A DNA stretch of 64,000 nt, from contig NZ_CP065534.1 of the NCBI RefSeq assembly GCF_015999465.1, forward strand, positions 1,798,001-1,862,000. Reading direction: 5' to 3'. A program made the position numbers and the translations under genes. The DNA comes from Lonsdalea populi (GTDB lineage Bacteria > Pseudomonadota > Gammaproteobacteria > Enterobacterales > Enterobacteriaceae). How positions within the stretch are numbered: the first letter of the stretch is position 1; each line of letters begins with the position of its first letter. The notes beneath the pieces are model-generated. The model saw nothing but the letters and a program-made list of their open reading frames with translations, made no database searches and was not told where the DNA came from. Positions 1-9,582 of this stretch are shown one piece after another.

Positions 1-552
1 GTCACCCGCAAGGACGAAGTGCAGAATATCATCGATAGCGCGTTGGCCGCGTTCGGTCGCGTGGATGTGATGATCAATAATGCCGGACTGATGGCGATCG
101 CGCCGCTGACTCTGGGCAAGACCGAGGAGTGGGATCGCATGATCGATATCAACATCAAAGGCGTTCTGTACGGCATTGCGGCGGCGCTGCCGGTGTTTGA
201 AAAACAGCAGTCCGGACATTTCATCAACATCTCGTCCGTCGCCGGCGTCAAGGTATTCAGCCCCGGCGGGACGGTCTACAGCGGCACCAAGTTTGCCGTT
301 AAAGCCATTTCCGAGGGGCTGCGCCACGAGGTCGGGCCGCATATCCGCACCACCACCCTCTGCCCCGGCGCGGTGGACAGCGAGTTGAAACACGGCAGCA
401 CAGATGCGCAGAGTCTGGAGTCGGTCAATGAGTTCTATCTAGAAGCCATTCCGGCGGACGCCGTGGCGCGGGCCGTGGCCTATGCCATCGAACAGCCAGA
501 CGAAGTCGACATCAACGAAATCGTGCTGCGCCCGACGTTCCAGGCATTTTGA
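1..552 (+). CDS. SDR-family oxidoreductase, 3' part
   Basis: The open frame runs in from the window edge, so the N-terminal dinucleotide-binding GxxxGxG segment is missing. What remains reads as a classical short-chain dehydrogenase: the NNAG motif (VMINNAGLM), a catalytic Ser in INISSVAG, and the YxxxK pair as YSGTK (Tyr codon at 277-279), followed by a typical PGAVDSEL loop. By family knowledge it is an NAD(P)-dependent cytoplasmic oxidoreductase; the substrate cannot be inferred. The next gene is convergent, so this is the end of its transcription unit. A GTG at 19 is an internal codon, not a start, because the frame is open and SDR-like upstream of it. Confidence 0.9.
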   Translation, partial: VTRKDEVQNIIDSALAAFGRVDVMINNAGLMAIAPLTLGKTEEWDRMIDINIKGVLYGIAAALPVFEKQQSGHFINISSVAGVKVFSPGGTVYSGTKFAVKAISEGLRHEVGPHIRTTTLCPGAVDSELKHGSTDAQSLESVNEFYLEAIPADAVARAVAYAIEQPDEVDINEIVLRPTFQAF

Positions 553-626
553 ATCCTCTCACTGGCTCATCCTCCCGATGAGCCTGCCCTTGCCTGCGAT
601 CTTCCTCCTCTCTTCCGGCGAACCAG

Positions 627-1886
627 TCAGCTATGGCTGCGGATAAAGCGTAAACGCCAGGGTTTGAGCACCCACAGCGCCAGCGCGGCGGTGACGAAAT
701 CCAGCGTGATCGCGGTGCCGAAAACCACATGCCACCCCTGCGTGTATTGGTACAGCAATGCCGCCAGCGGGCCTCCCAGGATCGATCCCACGCCCTGCGA
801 CATATACAGCCAGCCGTAGTTGGCGGTCGCGTTTTGCGTGCCGAAGGTATCGGTCAGCGTCGAAGGAAATAGCGAGAAGATCTCGCCCCAGCCAAAGAAC
901 ACGACGCCTGACAGCAGCACAAACAGCAATGCGTTATCCCGCGACATCAGCCAGAGCGTCATTGCACACCCTTCCAGCGTAAACGCGATAAACATTGTGT
1001 TTTCACGCCCGAAGCGGTCGGAAATAAAGCCTAACAGCGGCCGGGTCAATCCGTTGGTGAACCGGTCGATGGTCAGCGCCAGCGGCAGCGCGGCCATACC
1101 GAACACCACCGCGCTGGTGATGCCGAAGTCGTGGGCGAAGATCGCCATCTGCGACGTCACCATCAGTCCGGAGGTCGACATCATCGCCATCATCAGAAAC
1201 ATCAGCCAGAACAACGGCTGACGCAGCATCTCACGGGAGGCGAACTGGCGCTGGCTCTGTTCTAGCTTGCTCGGCGGCTGCGCGGCGGTATCCTCGTCGA
1301 CCGGTACTCTCAACCCCTGACTGGCCAGCAGTCCCACCAGCGCGAACACGCTGCCGAAGACCAGTAACGTCCACTCCAGCCCCTGCTGACCCAGACTGAT
1401 CGAAATCGGAAACGTGGTCAGGATCGCCCCCATACCATAGCCGGCGGCCACCATACCCGCGGCGAATCCGCGATGACGCGGGAACCAGCGCACCATCAAC
1501 CCCACGACGCCGACATACACAATTCCCGTCCCCAGTCCGCCAAGGCAACCATAAACCAGGTAAAGCATCGCCAGATTCTGAACCTGCGCGGAGAGTACCC
1601 AACTGAGCCCGGATAATACGGTCCCCAGCGAGATCAGCAGGCGTGGCCCGAAACGATCGATCAGCTTGCCCTGAAACGGCGAGAAAAAGGTTTGCAGAAT
1701 AATCAGTAGAGAAAAAGTGACCTGTAGTTCAGGCAGGCTGACGCCGATTTTCTCTGTGAATGGTTTGGTCATTAAGGTCCAGACGTATTGCGGACTGGAT
1801 ATCGAGGCCATGCAAATTAATCCCAGCACCATCTGAATCCACTTGGTGCGGGCCGATACCTGTATTGGCATACTGAGCGCTGTCAT
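627..1886 (-). CDS. MFS transporter, OFA (oxalate/formate antiporter-like) family
   Basis: A 419-residue integral membrane protein with about twelve hydrophobic segments. It carries MFS signatures, including GKLIDRFGPR after the second helix (the A-type loop motif) and FISDRFGREN in the second half, and a conserved RWFPRHRGFAAG segment typical of the OFA group. Family members exchange or import small carboxylates such as oxalate, formate or pyruvate across the inner membrane; the actual substrate here is unknown. The ATG at 1886 has an AGGGG Shine-Dalgarno about nine bases upstream. It converges on the SDR gene, and 573 bp separate its start from the divergent srfA. Confidence 0.85.
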   Translation of the reverse strand: MTALSMPIQVSARTKWIQMVLGLICMASISSPQYVWTLMTKPFTEKIGVSLPELQVTFSLLIILQTFFSPFQGKLIDRFGPRLLISLGTVLSGLSWVLSAQVQNLAMLYLVYGCLGGLGTGIVYVGVVGLMVRWFPRHRGFAAGMVAAGYGMGAILTTFPISISLGQQGLEWTLLVFGSVFALVGLLASQGLRVPVDEDTAAQPPSKLEQSQRQFASREMLRQPLFWLMFLMMAMMSTSGLMVTSQMAIFAHDFGITSAVVFGMAALPLALTIDRFTNGLTRPLLGFISDRFGRENTMFIAFTLEGCAMTLWLMSRDNALLFVLLSGVVFFGWGEIFSLFPSTLTDTFGTQNATANYGWLYMSQGVGSILGGPLAALLYQYTQGWHVVFGTAITLDFVTAALALWVLKPWRLRFIRSHS

Positions 1887-2459
1887 TATTCATTTCCCCT
1901 TGCTTAACAATGTCATCGCGCATCCCTGAGATGCGTCGAAAAACTGCGATGGGACGCCGGTCTCTTTGTGATGATGACGCAGTTGGCCCGGAGTGTGGTA
2001 AGCACTATCTATGCCACCCGATAGATAACGCGGGAAGAGAAAGCGAGCGACCAACGGGTAACGCGTTGACCAAATCCGAGATGATGCGGCTGTGGATATG
2101 GAGTGGTGGTCTCCCTTCCAGTCCGAGACCGCAGTAAACGACGTTTAATGGTGCGCATCCGATACGGCTGCGCACCCTTTTCGTTCATTCGCTGCCTTCG
2201 TTCGCGCCCGCGGTGGTGGTTTTGTATGACGTGAAATGACACGGCGGTGTGGTCGGTAGAACGCGCTTCAGCATTTCATTACTTTGCGTTACGGGCTACC
2301 CTTGGTACGGGAAAAATTAACGCTGATAGGGCAAGCATTTATTCCTTTTGCCGCTTCTTTTGGCGTTTGAATTGCTGGTAAAAAGGTAGAATTTACGCTG
2401 GCGCAGACATACACGAGCTTTTTCTGCCTGAAACATCTACTACACAAGGTCTATTTGGC
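1887..2459. other. Long divergent intergenic region between MFS gene and srfA
   Basis: These 573 bp separate two divergent genes. Short open frames exist (for example 1910-2137) but show no family resemblance or convincing ribosome binding site. Part of the region (about 1940-2180) is G/C-rich and could form RNA structure, including the hairpin at 2151-2175. No known riboswitch or small RNA was recognised. Promoters for both neighbours must lie here but were not resolved. Confidence 0.4.
2151..2183 (+). terminator. Possible hairpin terminator of an unannotated transcript
   Basis: GTGCGCA (2151-2157) pairs perfectly with TGCGCAC (2169-2175) around an 11-nt loop and is followed by CCTTTTCGTT. 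It could end a short plus-strand RNA arising in this intergenic region. The T-run is imperfect and no upstream gene is established. Confidence 0.3.
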
Positions 2460-3797
2460 GTGGCAAAACTATTTTTACGCAGTGGCAATCTGGACGACTT
2501 TCTGGCGTTAGGAGAGAACGGACAGCCCGTTTACGCTTCGGCGCTGCAACTCAGGGAAACACTGCGACTGCGTAAGCAGCAGCCGATCGCTGGCTGTCTG
2601 GCCATTCCCCAGCCTAATGAAAAAGGCGATCGCATCGACTGGTATGCGCCCATCGCAGGCAAAATGACGTCCTGGATGGCCGCAAGCGATGAACAGCGCG
2701 AGTACGCGCTTGAACTGCTGGAACAGTACCAGCAAACCATCGCCGCGATTAGCGAGAAGGCGCAGTCCTCCGAAAAACCCGCGCTGAAACTGTTTGGCGT
2801 CCTGCTGGCGAAAGCGATCCAGTTCCCCGGTCCCAATCATGTTTATCTGGTTGATGATAAACCGGTCATTACCTTCTGGGGCTTCGTCAATCTCGGCAAA
2901 AAATTCCGCGCCGATGCGCTGGAATGCCTGCGCCCCGTGGCGCCGCCCGAACCGCCCGCGATGGTGGAAGCGCCCGAGCCGGAACCGCTTGAAGCGCCTG
3001 AACCTGAGATTCAGGAACCAGAGCCAGATATTGCCCCCGTCGTATCGTCCGAACCGGCTCCCGCGTTTACGGTGCCGGACGTGCCGAAACCCGCGTCACG
3101 TTCTGTCTGGCTACGCGCGTGGTGGCTAATTCCCTGCGCCGGTTTGCTGGTCACGTTGGGCATGCAAATGCGCAGCTGTGTATCGTTGCCGCCTTCCGAA
3201 AAAGCGCCTTCGATGGTTGTCGTCAAACCCGAAAAACGCGTATTAGACGCGACCTCAACGCCGGTGGAATCCCCGCTGCTGAGCTTCTCGGGGCTGCCGT
3301 TGGGTGATGCCACCATAATACCGCCCGTCGCGCCGCCTGCGGTGGCGAGTGAAGACAAAGCGCCGGACGCCGCGCCAGCCAGCGACGCTGCGCACCTGAC
3401 GCCAGCGCCCAAAGGGGTGCTGGTCATGCCGCCAGAGTCCATCCGCGTCGGCTCTGTCCGGTTCCTGAACGGCAACTGGCAGGCGACCGCCATCGTGAAA
3501 AATCCGCTGACCGGCAAGCCGCCGGTGTTGAGGTACCAGATCCAGAACGGTAAAGGCCGAGTGAGATTCACTTACGGCGATAAAGTCACCTGCCGCGCCG
3601 ACGTCGAAGCCGGACTTCATCAGTCGGGTAACCTGGTGATCAACAGCCGCTACCGCGCACGATGCAGCGACGGGTCGCGTTACAGCATGCCGGAAGTCGT
3701 TTGTAACCGGGTGGACACCGCCGAAGCGGCGGACTGCAAAGGCCGTTTTGACGCCGACACGATATTACCGATGACGATTAAGCGTGAGAGTAAATAA
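2460..3797 (+). CDS. srfA: SrfA-like membrane-anchored virulence-associated protein
   Basis: A 445-residue protein, first gene of srfABC, a set named in Salmonella as SsrB-regulated factors of unknown mechanism. Three parts are visible: a soluble N-terminal domain (about 1-160), a long Pro/Glu-rich linker (about 160-212), and one hydrophobic segment (about 216-235, SVWLRAWWLIPCAGLL...) followed by a second Pro/Ala linker and a C-terminal domain containing several cysteines. This looks like a single-pass inner membrane protein with a periplasmic C-terminal part. Translation starts at GTG 2460. srfB begins two bases after the stop, so the genes are probably co-translated. No biochemical activity is assigned. 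Confidence 0.85.
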   Translation: MAKLFLRSGNLDDFLALGENGQPVYASALQLRETLRLRKQQPIAGCLAIPQPNEKGDRIDWYAPIAGKMTSWMAASDEQREYALELLEQYQQTIAAISEKAQSSEKPALKLFGVLLAKAIQFPGPNHVYLVDDKPVITFWGFVNLGKKFRADALECLRPVAPPEPPAMVEAPEPEPLEAPEPEIQEPEPDIAPVVSSEPAPAFTVPDVPKPASRSVWLRAWWLIPCAGLLVTLGMQMRSCVSLPPSEKAPSMVVVKPEKRVLDATSTPVESPLLSFSGLPLGDATIIPPVAPPAVASEDKAPDAAPASDAAHLTPAPKGVLVMPPESIRVGSVRFLNGNWQATAIVKNPLTGKPPVLRYQIQNGKGRVRFTYGDKVTCRADVEAGLHQSGNLVINSRYRARCSDGSRYSMPEVVCNRVDTAEAADCKGRFDADTILPMTIKRESK

Positions 3798-3799
3798 TA

Positions 3800-6787
3800 A
3801 TGCTGGCAACCATTACTGATTATAAACAACGCATTACGCTGATTCAGAATAGCGGTATCCAGTTTCTCGATTTCGCGATCAAACTCAATTCTGAGGCAGA
3901 CATTGCCAACCGGTTTATCCGCAAGAGCGCCAATGGCCCCCTTCTGCGGTTGATTTACAACGAAAACAACGGCAAGTTCGTGCTGCCTGGCGAAACCAAT
4001 GTCTTGCCGGAGGCGGTAAACCCCGAGTCGAACTTCACGCTGAAGCGGTCATTGAACCTGCTAAGTCAGGCCTGGCTGCCACTGCCGTTTTTCCGCTTCA
4101 ACCCGCCGCGAACGTTCCTCGGCGGCCCTCAAAACTGGGCGCGCGTTCAAGTATTAGAGTTGGACCAGCCGGATGAGGACGGCAACACGCACCGCATCTG
4201 TCTGGCCTTCGATACCAAGGTTTATCCTGAAAGCCATGAATATGAGTCGCTGGCGCCGAGCGAGAACGACATTAACACCGGCAGAAACTTTACTTTGGCC
4301 TACCACAGCGACGAGCTGTATGAGTTTCTGGATCTGACCTGGGTCGACGGCTGGCTGCGCGAGACCTTCTCTCAGCAGGCCGCGAAGCGCGAACGTCGTA
4401 AGCCGCACGAAATTCGTCAGGGACTGCGCGACTTCGAATATCAGGCGCATTTCCTCAACCTGCTGGACGTGCTCGGCAACCTGCTGGACATTCCCGAGGT
4501 GCAGATCACCGCCAGTACGCTGCAAGAGCCGGCCGTCAACGTCGACCTGATCCTGGATGTGGGCAACTCGCACACCGCCGGTATTCTGGTGGAAGATCAC
4601 GCGGACGAAAGCAATGGGCTGAAGCAGACCTACGAAATGCAGATCCGCGACCTGAGCGAGCCTCACCATCTTTACAACGAGCTGTTCGACAGCCGCGTGG
4701 AGTTTGCACAGGCCAAATTCGGCAAACAGAACTTCTCCTACGAAAGCGGCCGAGAAGACGCTTTCGTATGGCCGTCCATCACCCGCGTCGGACGCGAGGC
4801 CAGCCGTATGGCGCTGCAGCGTCAGGGGACGGAAGGCTCCAGCGGCATTTCCAGCCCGCGACGTTATCTGTGGGACGAAGAACCCTACATGCCCGGCTGG
4901 CGTTTCGGTCAGCCTGCGGGCGCAGCCCAGCAGGAGCCGTTGGCGACGGCGATGCCGCTGACCATGCTGGTCAATGACGAAGGTCAGCCGCTGTTCAATT
5001 TGCCGTTGGATGAGCGTCTGCCGGTATTCGCGCCCCACTACAGCCGCAGCGCGGTTATGACATTTATGCTGTCCGAACTGCTGGCGCAGGCGTTGATGCA
5101 GATGAACAGTGCGGCGCAGCGTCAGAAAATGATCCACGCCAACGCGCCGCGTCAGCTGCGCAACATTATTCTGACCCTGCCCTCGGCAATGCCGAAGCCG
5201 GAGCGGGAAATCTTCCGCCGCCGTATGTATGAGGCTATCGGACTGGTGTGGAAAGCGATGGGCTGGCACCCGGCGGATGAAGACTTCCACACGCCGCAGG
5301 ATAAAGCGCTGAGCCGCGTTCCTGTGCCGGAAGTCCAGATGGAGTGGGATGAAGCGACCTGCGGCCAGATGGTATACCTGTATAACGAAGCGCAGGTGAA
5401 CTTTGGCGGACGCGCTGAAGCATTCTTCGCCAGCATGGCGCGTCCCGATAAAGAACTGGCGGACGACGAACAGCCCGGAAAAACACTGCGCATCGCCTCT
5501 ATCGATATCGGCGGCGGCACCACCGACCTCGCGATCACGCAGTACTGGCTGGACGACGGCGTCGGCAGCAATGTGAAGATCATTCCGCGCCTGCTGTTCC
5601 GCGAAGGGTTCAAAGTGGCGGGTGATGATATCCTGCTCGACGTCATTCAAATGTACGTCCTGCCCGCGCTGCAGGCCGCGCTGAAAAAAGCCGGTATGAC
5701 CAGCCCGGAAGGCGTGATGACCCGCCTGTTCGGGAGCGAAGGCCGGATGGATGGGCAGTTGACGCTGCGTCAACAGGTCACCTTGCAGCTGTTCATCCCG
5801 ATCGGTCAGGCGGTGCTGGAGGCCTATGAAAACTTCGATCCGCTGGATCTGAATGCGGAGATCGACGCCACGTTCGGCGAGCTGCTGAGCCAGCTGCCGA
5901 CGCAGAAAGTCCTGGATTACGTCAACAGCGGCGTGCAGCGCGAGCTGTCGGAAGAAGAAGTCGGCTTCGATATTCTGCAGGTGCCGCTGGTTCTGCGCTT
6001 AAGCAAGCTGCACGCCGAGTTCCTGTCCAACCGCATGAGCATTACCCAGCATCTGCGTCTGATGTCCGAAGTCGTCTCGCTCTACGCCTGCGATGTGCTG
6101 CTGTTAACGGGACGTCCTTCGCGCTTCCCCGGTATTCAGGCCCTGTTCCGTCATCTTCAACCGTTGCCGATCAACCGCATGCTGTCGCTGGACGGCTACC
6201 ACACCAGCGACTGGTATCCGTTTAACAAGCGTGGACGGATCGACAATCCGAAATCGACCGCCGCGGTAGGCGCGATGTTGTGCCTGCTGGCGCTCGACCT
6301 GCGTCTGCCGGGCTTCTATTTTAAGGCGGGCGATTTCCAGCCCTATTCCACAGTGCGTTACCTGGGAATGCTGGACAGCAGCCAGGCGTTGACCACGGAT
6401 AATGTTTACTACCATGATATCGATCTGGATGTCGCCGACTTCACCCTGCGCGAGCAGCCTGGTTTCGACGTGCGCGGCTCACTGTGCCTGGGTTTCCGCC
6501 AGTTGGATAACGACCGGTGGCCCGCCTCTCCGCTTTACTCCCTCTCGATTGTAGATCCGGAGCTGGCAAGAAAAGTCGCGGGTGACAGTATGTTGCACGT
6601 GCGTCTTGACGTCGTCAAAGGCGAAGGCCACGACACGCCGGAGTGTTTTGAGATCGCCGAAGCGATTTTGGGGGATGGCCAACCGGTGCCTCCGCAGCAT
6701 TTGAAACTTCGTCTGAATACTCTGGCCAGCACTGGCTCGGGCATGACTCATTACTGGATCGATAGCGGGAGCGTCTTTAAGAAATGA
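3800..6787 (+). CDS. srfB: SrfB, actin/Hsp70-fold (ASKHA) ATPase-like protein
   Basis: A 995-residue cytoplasmic protein and the middle gene of srfABC. Two nucleotide-binding motifs of the sugar kinase/Hsp70/actin superfamily are visible: a phosphate-1 loop in LILDVGNSHTAGIL (about residues 248-260) and a phosphate-2 loop in SIDIGGGTTDLAI (about residues 567-578). A further LLLTGRPSRFPGI (about 760-772) resembles the adenosine motif. This supports ATP binding, while the family function (srfABC is virulence-associated in Salmonella) remains unknown. Its stop overlaps the srfC start (ATGA), indicating translational coupling. The long open frame on the opposite strand is a shadow caused by codon bias. 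Confidence 0.88.
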   Translation: MLATITDYKQRITLIQNSGIQFLDFAIKLNSEADIANRFIRKSANGPLLRLIYNENNGKFVLPGETNVLPEAVNPESNFTLKRSLNLLSQAWLPLPFFRFNPPRTFLGGPQNWARVQVLELDQPDEDGNTHRICLAFDTKVYPESHEYESLAPSENDINTGRNFTLAYHSDELYEFLDLTWVDGWLRETFSQQAAKRERRKPHEIRQGLRDFEYQAHFLNLLDVLGNLLDIPEVQITASTLQEPAVNVDLILDVGNSHTAGILVEDHADESNGLKQTYEMQIRDLSEPHHLYNELFDSRVEFAQAKFGKQNFSYESGREDAFVWPSITRVGREASRMALQRQGTEGSSGISSPRRYLWDEEPYMPGWRFGQPAGAAQQEPLATAMPLTMLVNDEGQPLFNLPLDERLPVFAPHYSRSAVMTFMLSELLAQALMQMNSAAQRQKMIHANAPRQLRNIILTLPSAMPKPEREIFRRRMYEAIGLVWKAMGWHPADEDFHTPQDKALSRVPVPEVQMEWDEATCGQMVYLYNEAQVNFGGRAEAFFASMARPDKELADDEQPGKTLRIASIDIGGGTTDLAITQYWLDDGVGSNVKIIPRLLFREGFKVAGDDILLDVIQMYVLPALQAALKKAGMTSPEGVMTRLFGSEGRMDGQLTLRQQVTLQLFIPIGQAVLEAYENFDPLDLNAEIDATFGELLSQLPTQKVLDYVNSGVQRELSEEEVGFDILQVPLVLRLSKLHAEFLSNRMSITQHLRLMSEVVSLYACDVLLLTGRPSRFPGIQALFRHLQPLPINRMLSLDGYHTSDWYPFNKRGRIDNPKSTAAVGAMLCLLALDLRLPGFYFKAGDFQPYSTVRYLGMLDSSQALTTDNVYYHDIDLDVADFTLREQPGFDVRGSLCLGFRQLDNDRWPASPLYSLSIVDPELARKVAGDSMLHVRLDVVKGEGHDTPECFEIAEAILGDGQPVPPQHLKLRLNTLASTGSGMTHYWIDSGSVFKK

Positions 6788-9282
6788 AACCATTAACGCC
6801 CAAACAACTATCGAGCCGACTTAACCGTCAGTTGCAGTCCGTCTCTCAGGGCGTCGACGAAGCGATAGCCTGGCTGGACGATACGCGCCGTAATGTTCCT
6901 CGTCTGGATATGGAAGCGGATCGCCTGAGCATCAAACTGCGCAGCAGTCGCAATAAGGCGCGCGATCTGATGGACTCCGCCACCAAAGAGATCGCGATGG
7001 GCTTTTTCGGCTTGTCGCAGGCGGGCAAGTCCTACCTGATTTCGTCTCTGGCCGCCGGTGAAAACGGTCGGTTGGAAACCAGCGTCGGCGGATTGACGCT
7101 GGATTACCAAACACACCTCAACCCGACGGGTCAGTCTTCGGCGTTTGTGACGCGTTTTACCCGCCAAACAGAAGGTAAAAACACGCCGAACCCGGTTCAA
7201 CTGCAACTGCTGAATGAAGCGGATATCGCGCGGATTATGGCGAATGCGTTTTTGTATCACCGTCGCACTCCGGCGAATGAAGCGTTGGATGAGCAGCACA
7301 TCGCCGAGCACCTGAAAATGCTGGCGATGCACCGGCAAACCACGCCGGTTCCTGGTATGGACAGCGACGACGTGGTCGCGCTGTGGGACTATCTGGCGCG
7401 TCACGACGCCAGGCGTCAGACAATTCTGGCCGGTCAGTTCTGGCCGACTGCGGTTGAGCTGGCGCCTTTCCTGAGCGTGGACGATCGCGCCAGCCTGTTC
7501 GCCCTATTGTGGGCCGAGCAGGCCGACATCACGTCCGCCTATCGCTACTTTGCCTATACGCTGCAACACCTCTCCAGCGCGCGAAAAGTGCTGGCACCGC
7601 TGAGCGTACTGGTGGATGAGAGCATGCACGCCGACGGCGGCATCCTGAACGCCAGCCTGTTCGACCGCCTGAATAGTCCGGCGGATATGAGCGTTCAGGT
7701 GCGTCCTATCGTGGGCGGCCGTGCGGCGAAAACCGTCGAACTGTCTCTGGCGGAGCTGATGATGTTGACCGCGGAGCTGCAAATTCCGCTGCTGAACGCG
7801 CCGCGTGAAACGCTGTTCGAACAGGTCGATTTACTGGATTTCCCCGGTTTCAGTCTGGTGAACGACGAGCCGAATGTGGACAATGAGAAAGACTTCAGCC
7901 GGCCTTTACGTAGCGCCCCCCACCCGCTGGCGCAGACCCTGCTCTACGCGAAACGCGCCTATCTTCTGGAGCGTTACACCGACAGTCAGGAGATGAACGT
8001 GCTGTTGGTGTGTACGGCCGCCGCCGGTAAACAGGATGTGAAAACCGTCGGCAAAGCGCTGGACTACTGGGTACGTCATACTCAAGGCGAAAACCCGCAG
8101 ATACGTAGCCGCCGTAAACCCGGATTGATCTGGGCGGTCACCAAATTCGACCGGCGCTTTACGCACGGACACAACAACGACGAGGCGGTTCAGCGCTATG
8201 TCGGCAACCCCGGCGATGCCTGGGGAACGATGCTGGCGCTGGACAAACGCGGTGTGAATCGTATGGCGGCCTGGCTGGATGCGGAAGTTCGCCGCGAGGT
8301 GAAACTCAACCGCGTCAACGAACAGTTGAGCGAGCTACAGCGTGAGCTGACCGAGAATCTGTTGGGGAGCTGGTATCAGCCCGCGGGCGCGGATGCACCG
8401 GCGAAAAAGCAGCAGATTGCCGAGTCGATGCTGAAAGCATTGCAGACCCGAACCGGTGTTCACGGCGAAATGTTGGAACGTCTGTTGCCGTCGCGGGATG
8501 AGCTGCGCAGGCTGTATCTGCAACAGTCGGATTTGTCTCCGCGCAGCTATAGCGCGTATCCGGACGATGTGGACGCCGCTGCGCCGCCAGCGAGCTATGA
8601 ACCCTTCGGCGTGGGGTTGGAAATCGATCTGTTTAGCGATGAGCCGGTCAGCGAAGAACCCAACGACGCCAAAGAGCTTAAATCCCCGGAGCCGGATATT
8701 GCGGACAGTCAGGGGTACGAGGCCGAGTTCGCTCGCAGCGTCTATCGCTATTGGATCACGCACTTGCGCAATCTGCCGGAAAATGACGCCGTCATAGAAC
8801 TACTTGGCGTGGCCCGCCCCACGATCGAAATGTTGGTGGAGGAACTGATCACCGCCGGAATTCGTCTGAAAATCGAAGAAGAGCTGCTGACGGTTCTGGT
8901 GAACGCAGAGCAGTCGGACCTGAACCGGGAAAATAAAACCGACCGTCAGGTTTCCCGTGCGCTGACCGTGCTGGGCGACTTCGTCGCCTGGCTGGGCTTC
9001 CAGCGGGTGAAAGAAACGGAACGTCCGGAGAGCCGGGTCAATAAAGGGCAGAAAATCTTTGCCCGTCCCGAAAAGCAGGCCGGAAGTTTTGGCGCCGCAC
9101 AGCGGCTGACGCGCCTGTCCGTGACGCCGACCAACAGTACGGCCTATTACATCTACGACTGGCTGATCGGTCTGAATGAAACCATTATCCGCAATGCGGG
9201 CTATGCCGCGGGACGGGATATCAGGCCGAAACAGCGTGAGCGTCTGGGACAAGTCCTGGCGCTGATCAAGTCCGACGCGTAA
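6784..9282 (+). CDS. srfC: SrfC, P-loop GTPase-like virulence protein
   Basis: An 832-residue protein and the last gene of srfABC. The GTPase signature set is visible: Walker A GLSQAGKS (residues 76-83), a DxxG-type switch II as DFPG (352-355), and an NKxD-like TKFD (453-456). An acidic, low-complexity stretch (about 610-645) separates the GTPase half from a helical C-terminal half. This layout resembles large or dynamin-like GTPases, but membership in that family is inference. The ATG overlaps the srfB stop by 4 bp. A strong terminator follows nine bases after the stop, so srfABC is a closed operon. Confidence 0.88.
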   Translation: MKPLTPKQLSSRLNRQLQSVSQGVDEAIAWLDDTRRNVPRLDMEADRLSIKLRSSRNKARDLMDSATKEIAMGFFGLSQAGKSYLISSLAAGENGRLETSVGGLTLDYQTHLNPTGQSSAFVTRFTRQTEGKNTPNPVQLQLLNEADIARIMANAFLYHRRTPANEALDEQHIAEHLKMLAMHRQTTPVPGMDSDDVVALWDYLARHDARRQTILAGQFWPTAVELAPFLSVDDRASLFALLWAEQADITSAYRYFAYTLQHLSSARKVLAPLSVLVDESMHADGGILNASLFDRLNSPADMSVQVRPIVGGRAAKTVELSLAELMMLTAELQIPLLNAPRETLFEQVDLLDFPGFSLVNDEPNVDNEKDFSRPLRSAPHPLAQTLLYAKRAYLLERYTDSQEMNVLLVCTAAAGKQDVKTVGKALDYWVRHTQGENPQIRSRRKPGLIWAVTKFDRRFTHGHNNDEAVQRYVGNPGDAWGTMLALDKRGVNRMAAWLDAEVRREVKLNRVNEQLSELQRELTENLLGSWYQPAGADAPAKKQQIAESMLKALQTRTGVHGEMLERLLPSRDELRRLYLQQSDLSPRSYSAYPDDVDAAAPPASYEPFGVGLEIDLFSDEPVSEEPNDAKELKSPEPDIADSQGYEAEFARSVYRYWITHLRNLPENDAVIELLGVARPTIEMLVEELITAGIRLKIEEELLTVLVNAEQSDLNRENKTDRQVSRALTVLGDFVAWLGFQRVKETERPESRVNKGQKIFARPEKQAGSFGAAQRLTRLSVTPTNSTAYYIYDWLIGLNETIIRNAGYAAGRDIRPKQRERLGQVLALIKSDA

Positions 9283-9290
9283 ATTTGCCG

Positions 9291-9330
9291 GCACCGCATC
9301 TGATGACCTCAGGTGCGGTGCTTGTTTTCT
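9291..9330 (+). terminator. Rho-independent terminator of srfABC
   Basis: The arms GCACCGCATCTGA (9291-9303) and TCAGGTGCGGTGC (9309-9321) form a 13-bp stem with one G-U pair and a 5-nt loop. TTGTTTTCT follows. It starts nine bases after the srfC stop codon. Confidence 0.9.
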
Positions 9331-9537
9331 CCCCTCACTCCTCAACCTGGTCGCGTGTGCGACGACCTTTCGCATATTATTCTCCCTGCTTGTCGCCGCG
9401 ACATTGATACTTTTCGCTCCATCACATGCACGCGTTATAACGCATGAGCCTATGCCTGACGTGTGTGGCGGACAAAAAGCGATCCAGATCAACGCCTTTA
9501 GAGAAAACCGACAAAAACCATACAAAATCAGCACGTG
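9331..9537. other. Intergenic stretch between srfC terminator and ferritin-like gene
   Basis: Together with the adjacent terminator and promoter elements this makes a 349-bp gene-free gap. Nothing further was recognised in this part: no open frame with family resemblance and no obvious RNA gene. Confidence 0.4.
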
Positions 9538-9566
9538 TTGTGGCCTGATCGAGAGAACGATATAAG
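9538..9566 (+). promoter_or_regulatory. Candidate sigma-70 promoter for the ferritin-like gene
   Basis: TTGTGG (9538-9543) and TATAAG (9561-9566) are spaced by 17 bp. The -10 matches consensus at five of six positions and the -35 at three. The predicted start point near 9573 lies just upstream of the palindromic operator at 9583-9598. Confidence 0.5.
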
Positions 9567-9582
9567 AAAAAAACTTCTTTGC

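Noticed and set aside
1910..2137. 75-codon open frame in the gap upstream of srfA
   Set aside because: No recognisable domain and atypical composition; kept only as part of the unexplained gap.
4154..5773. 539-codon open frame on the minus strand inside srfB
   Set aside because: It is antisense to a gene with clear ATPase motifs. The translation is His/Arg/Gln-rich without family resemblance, typical of a codon-bias shadow.
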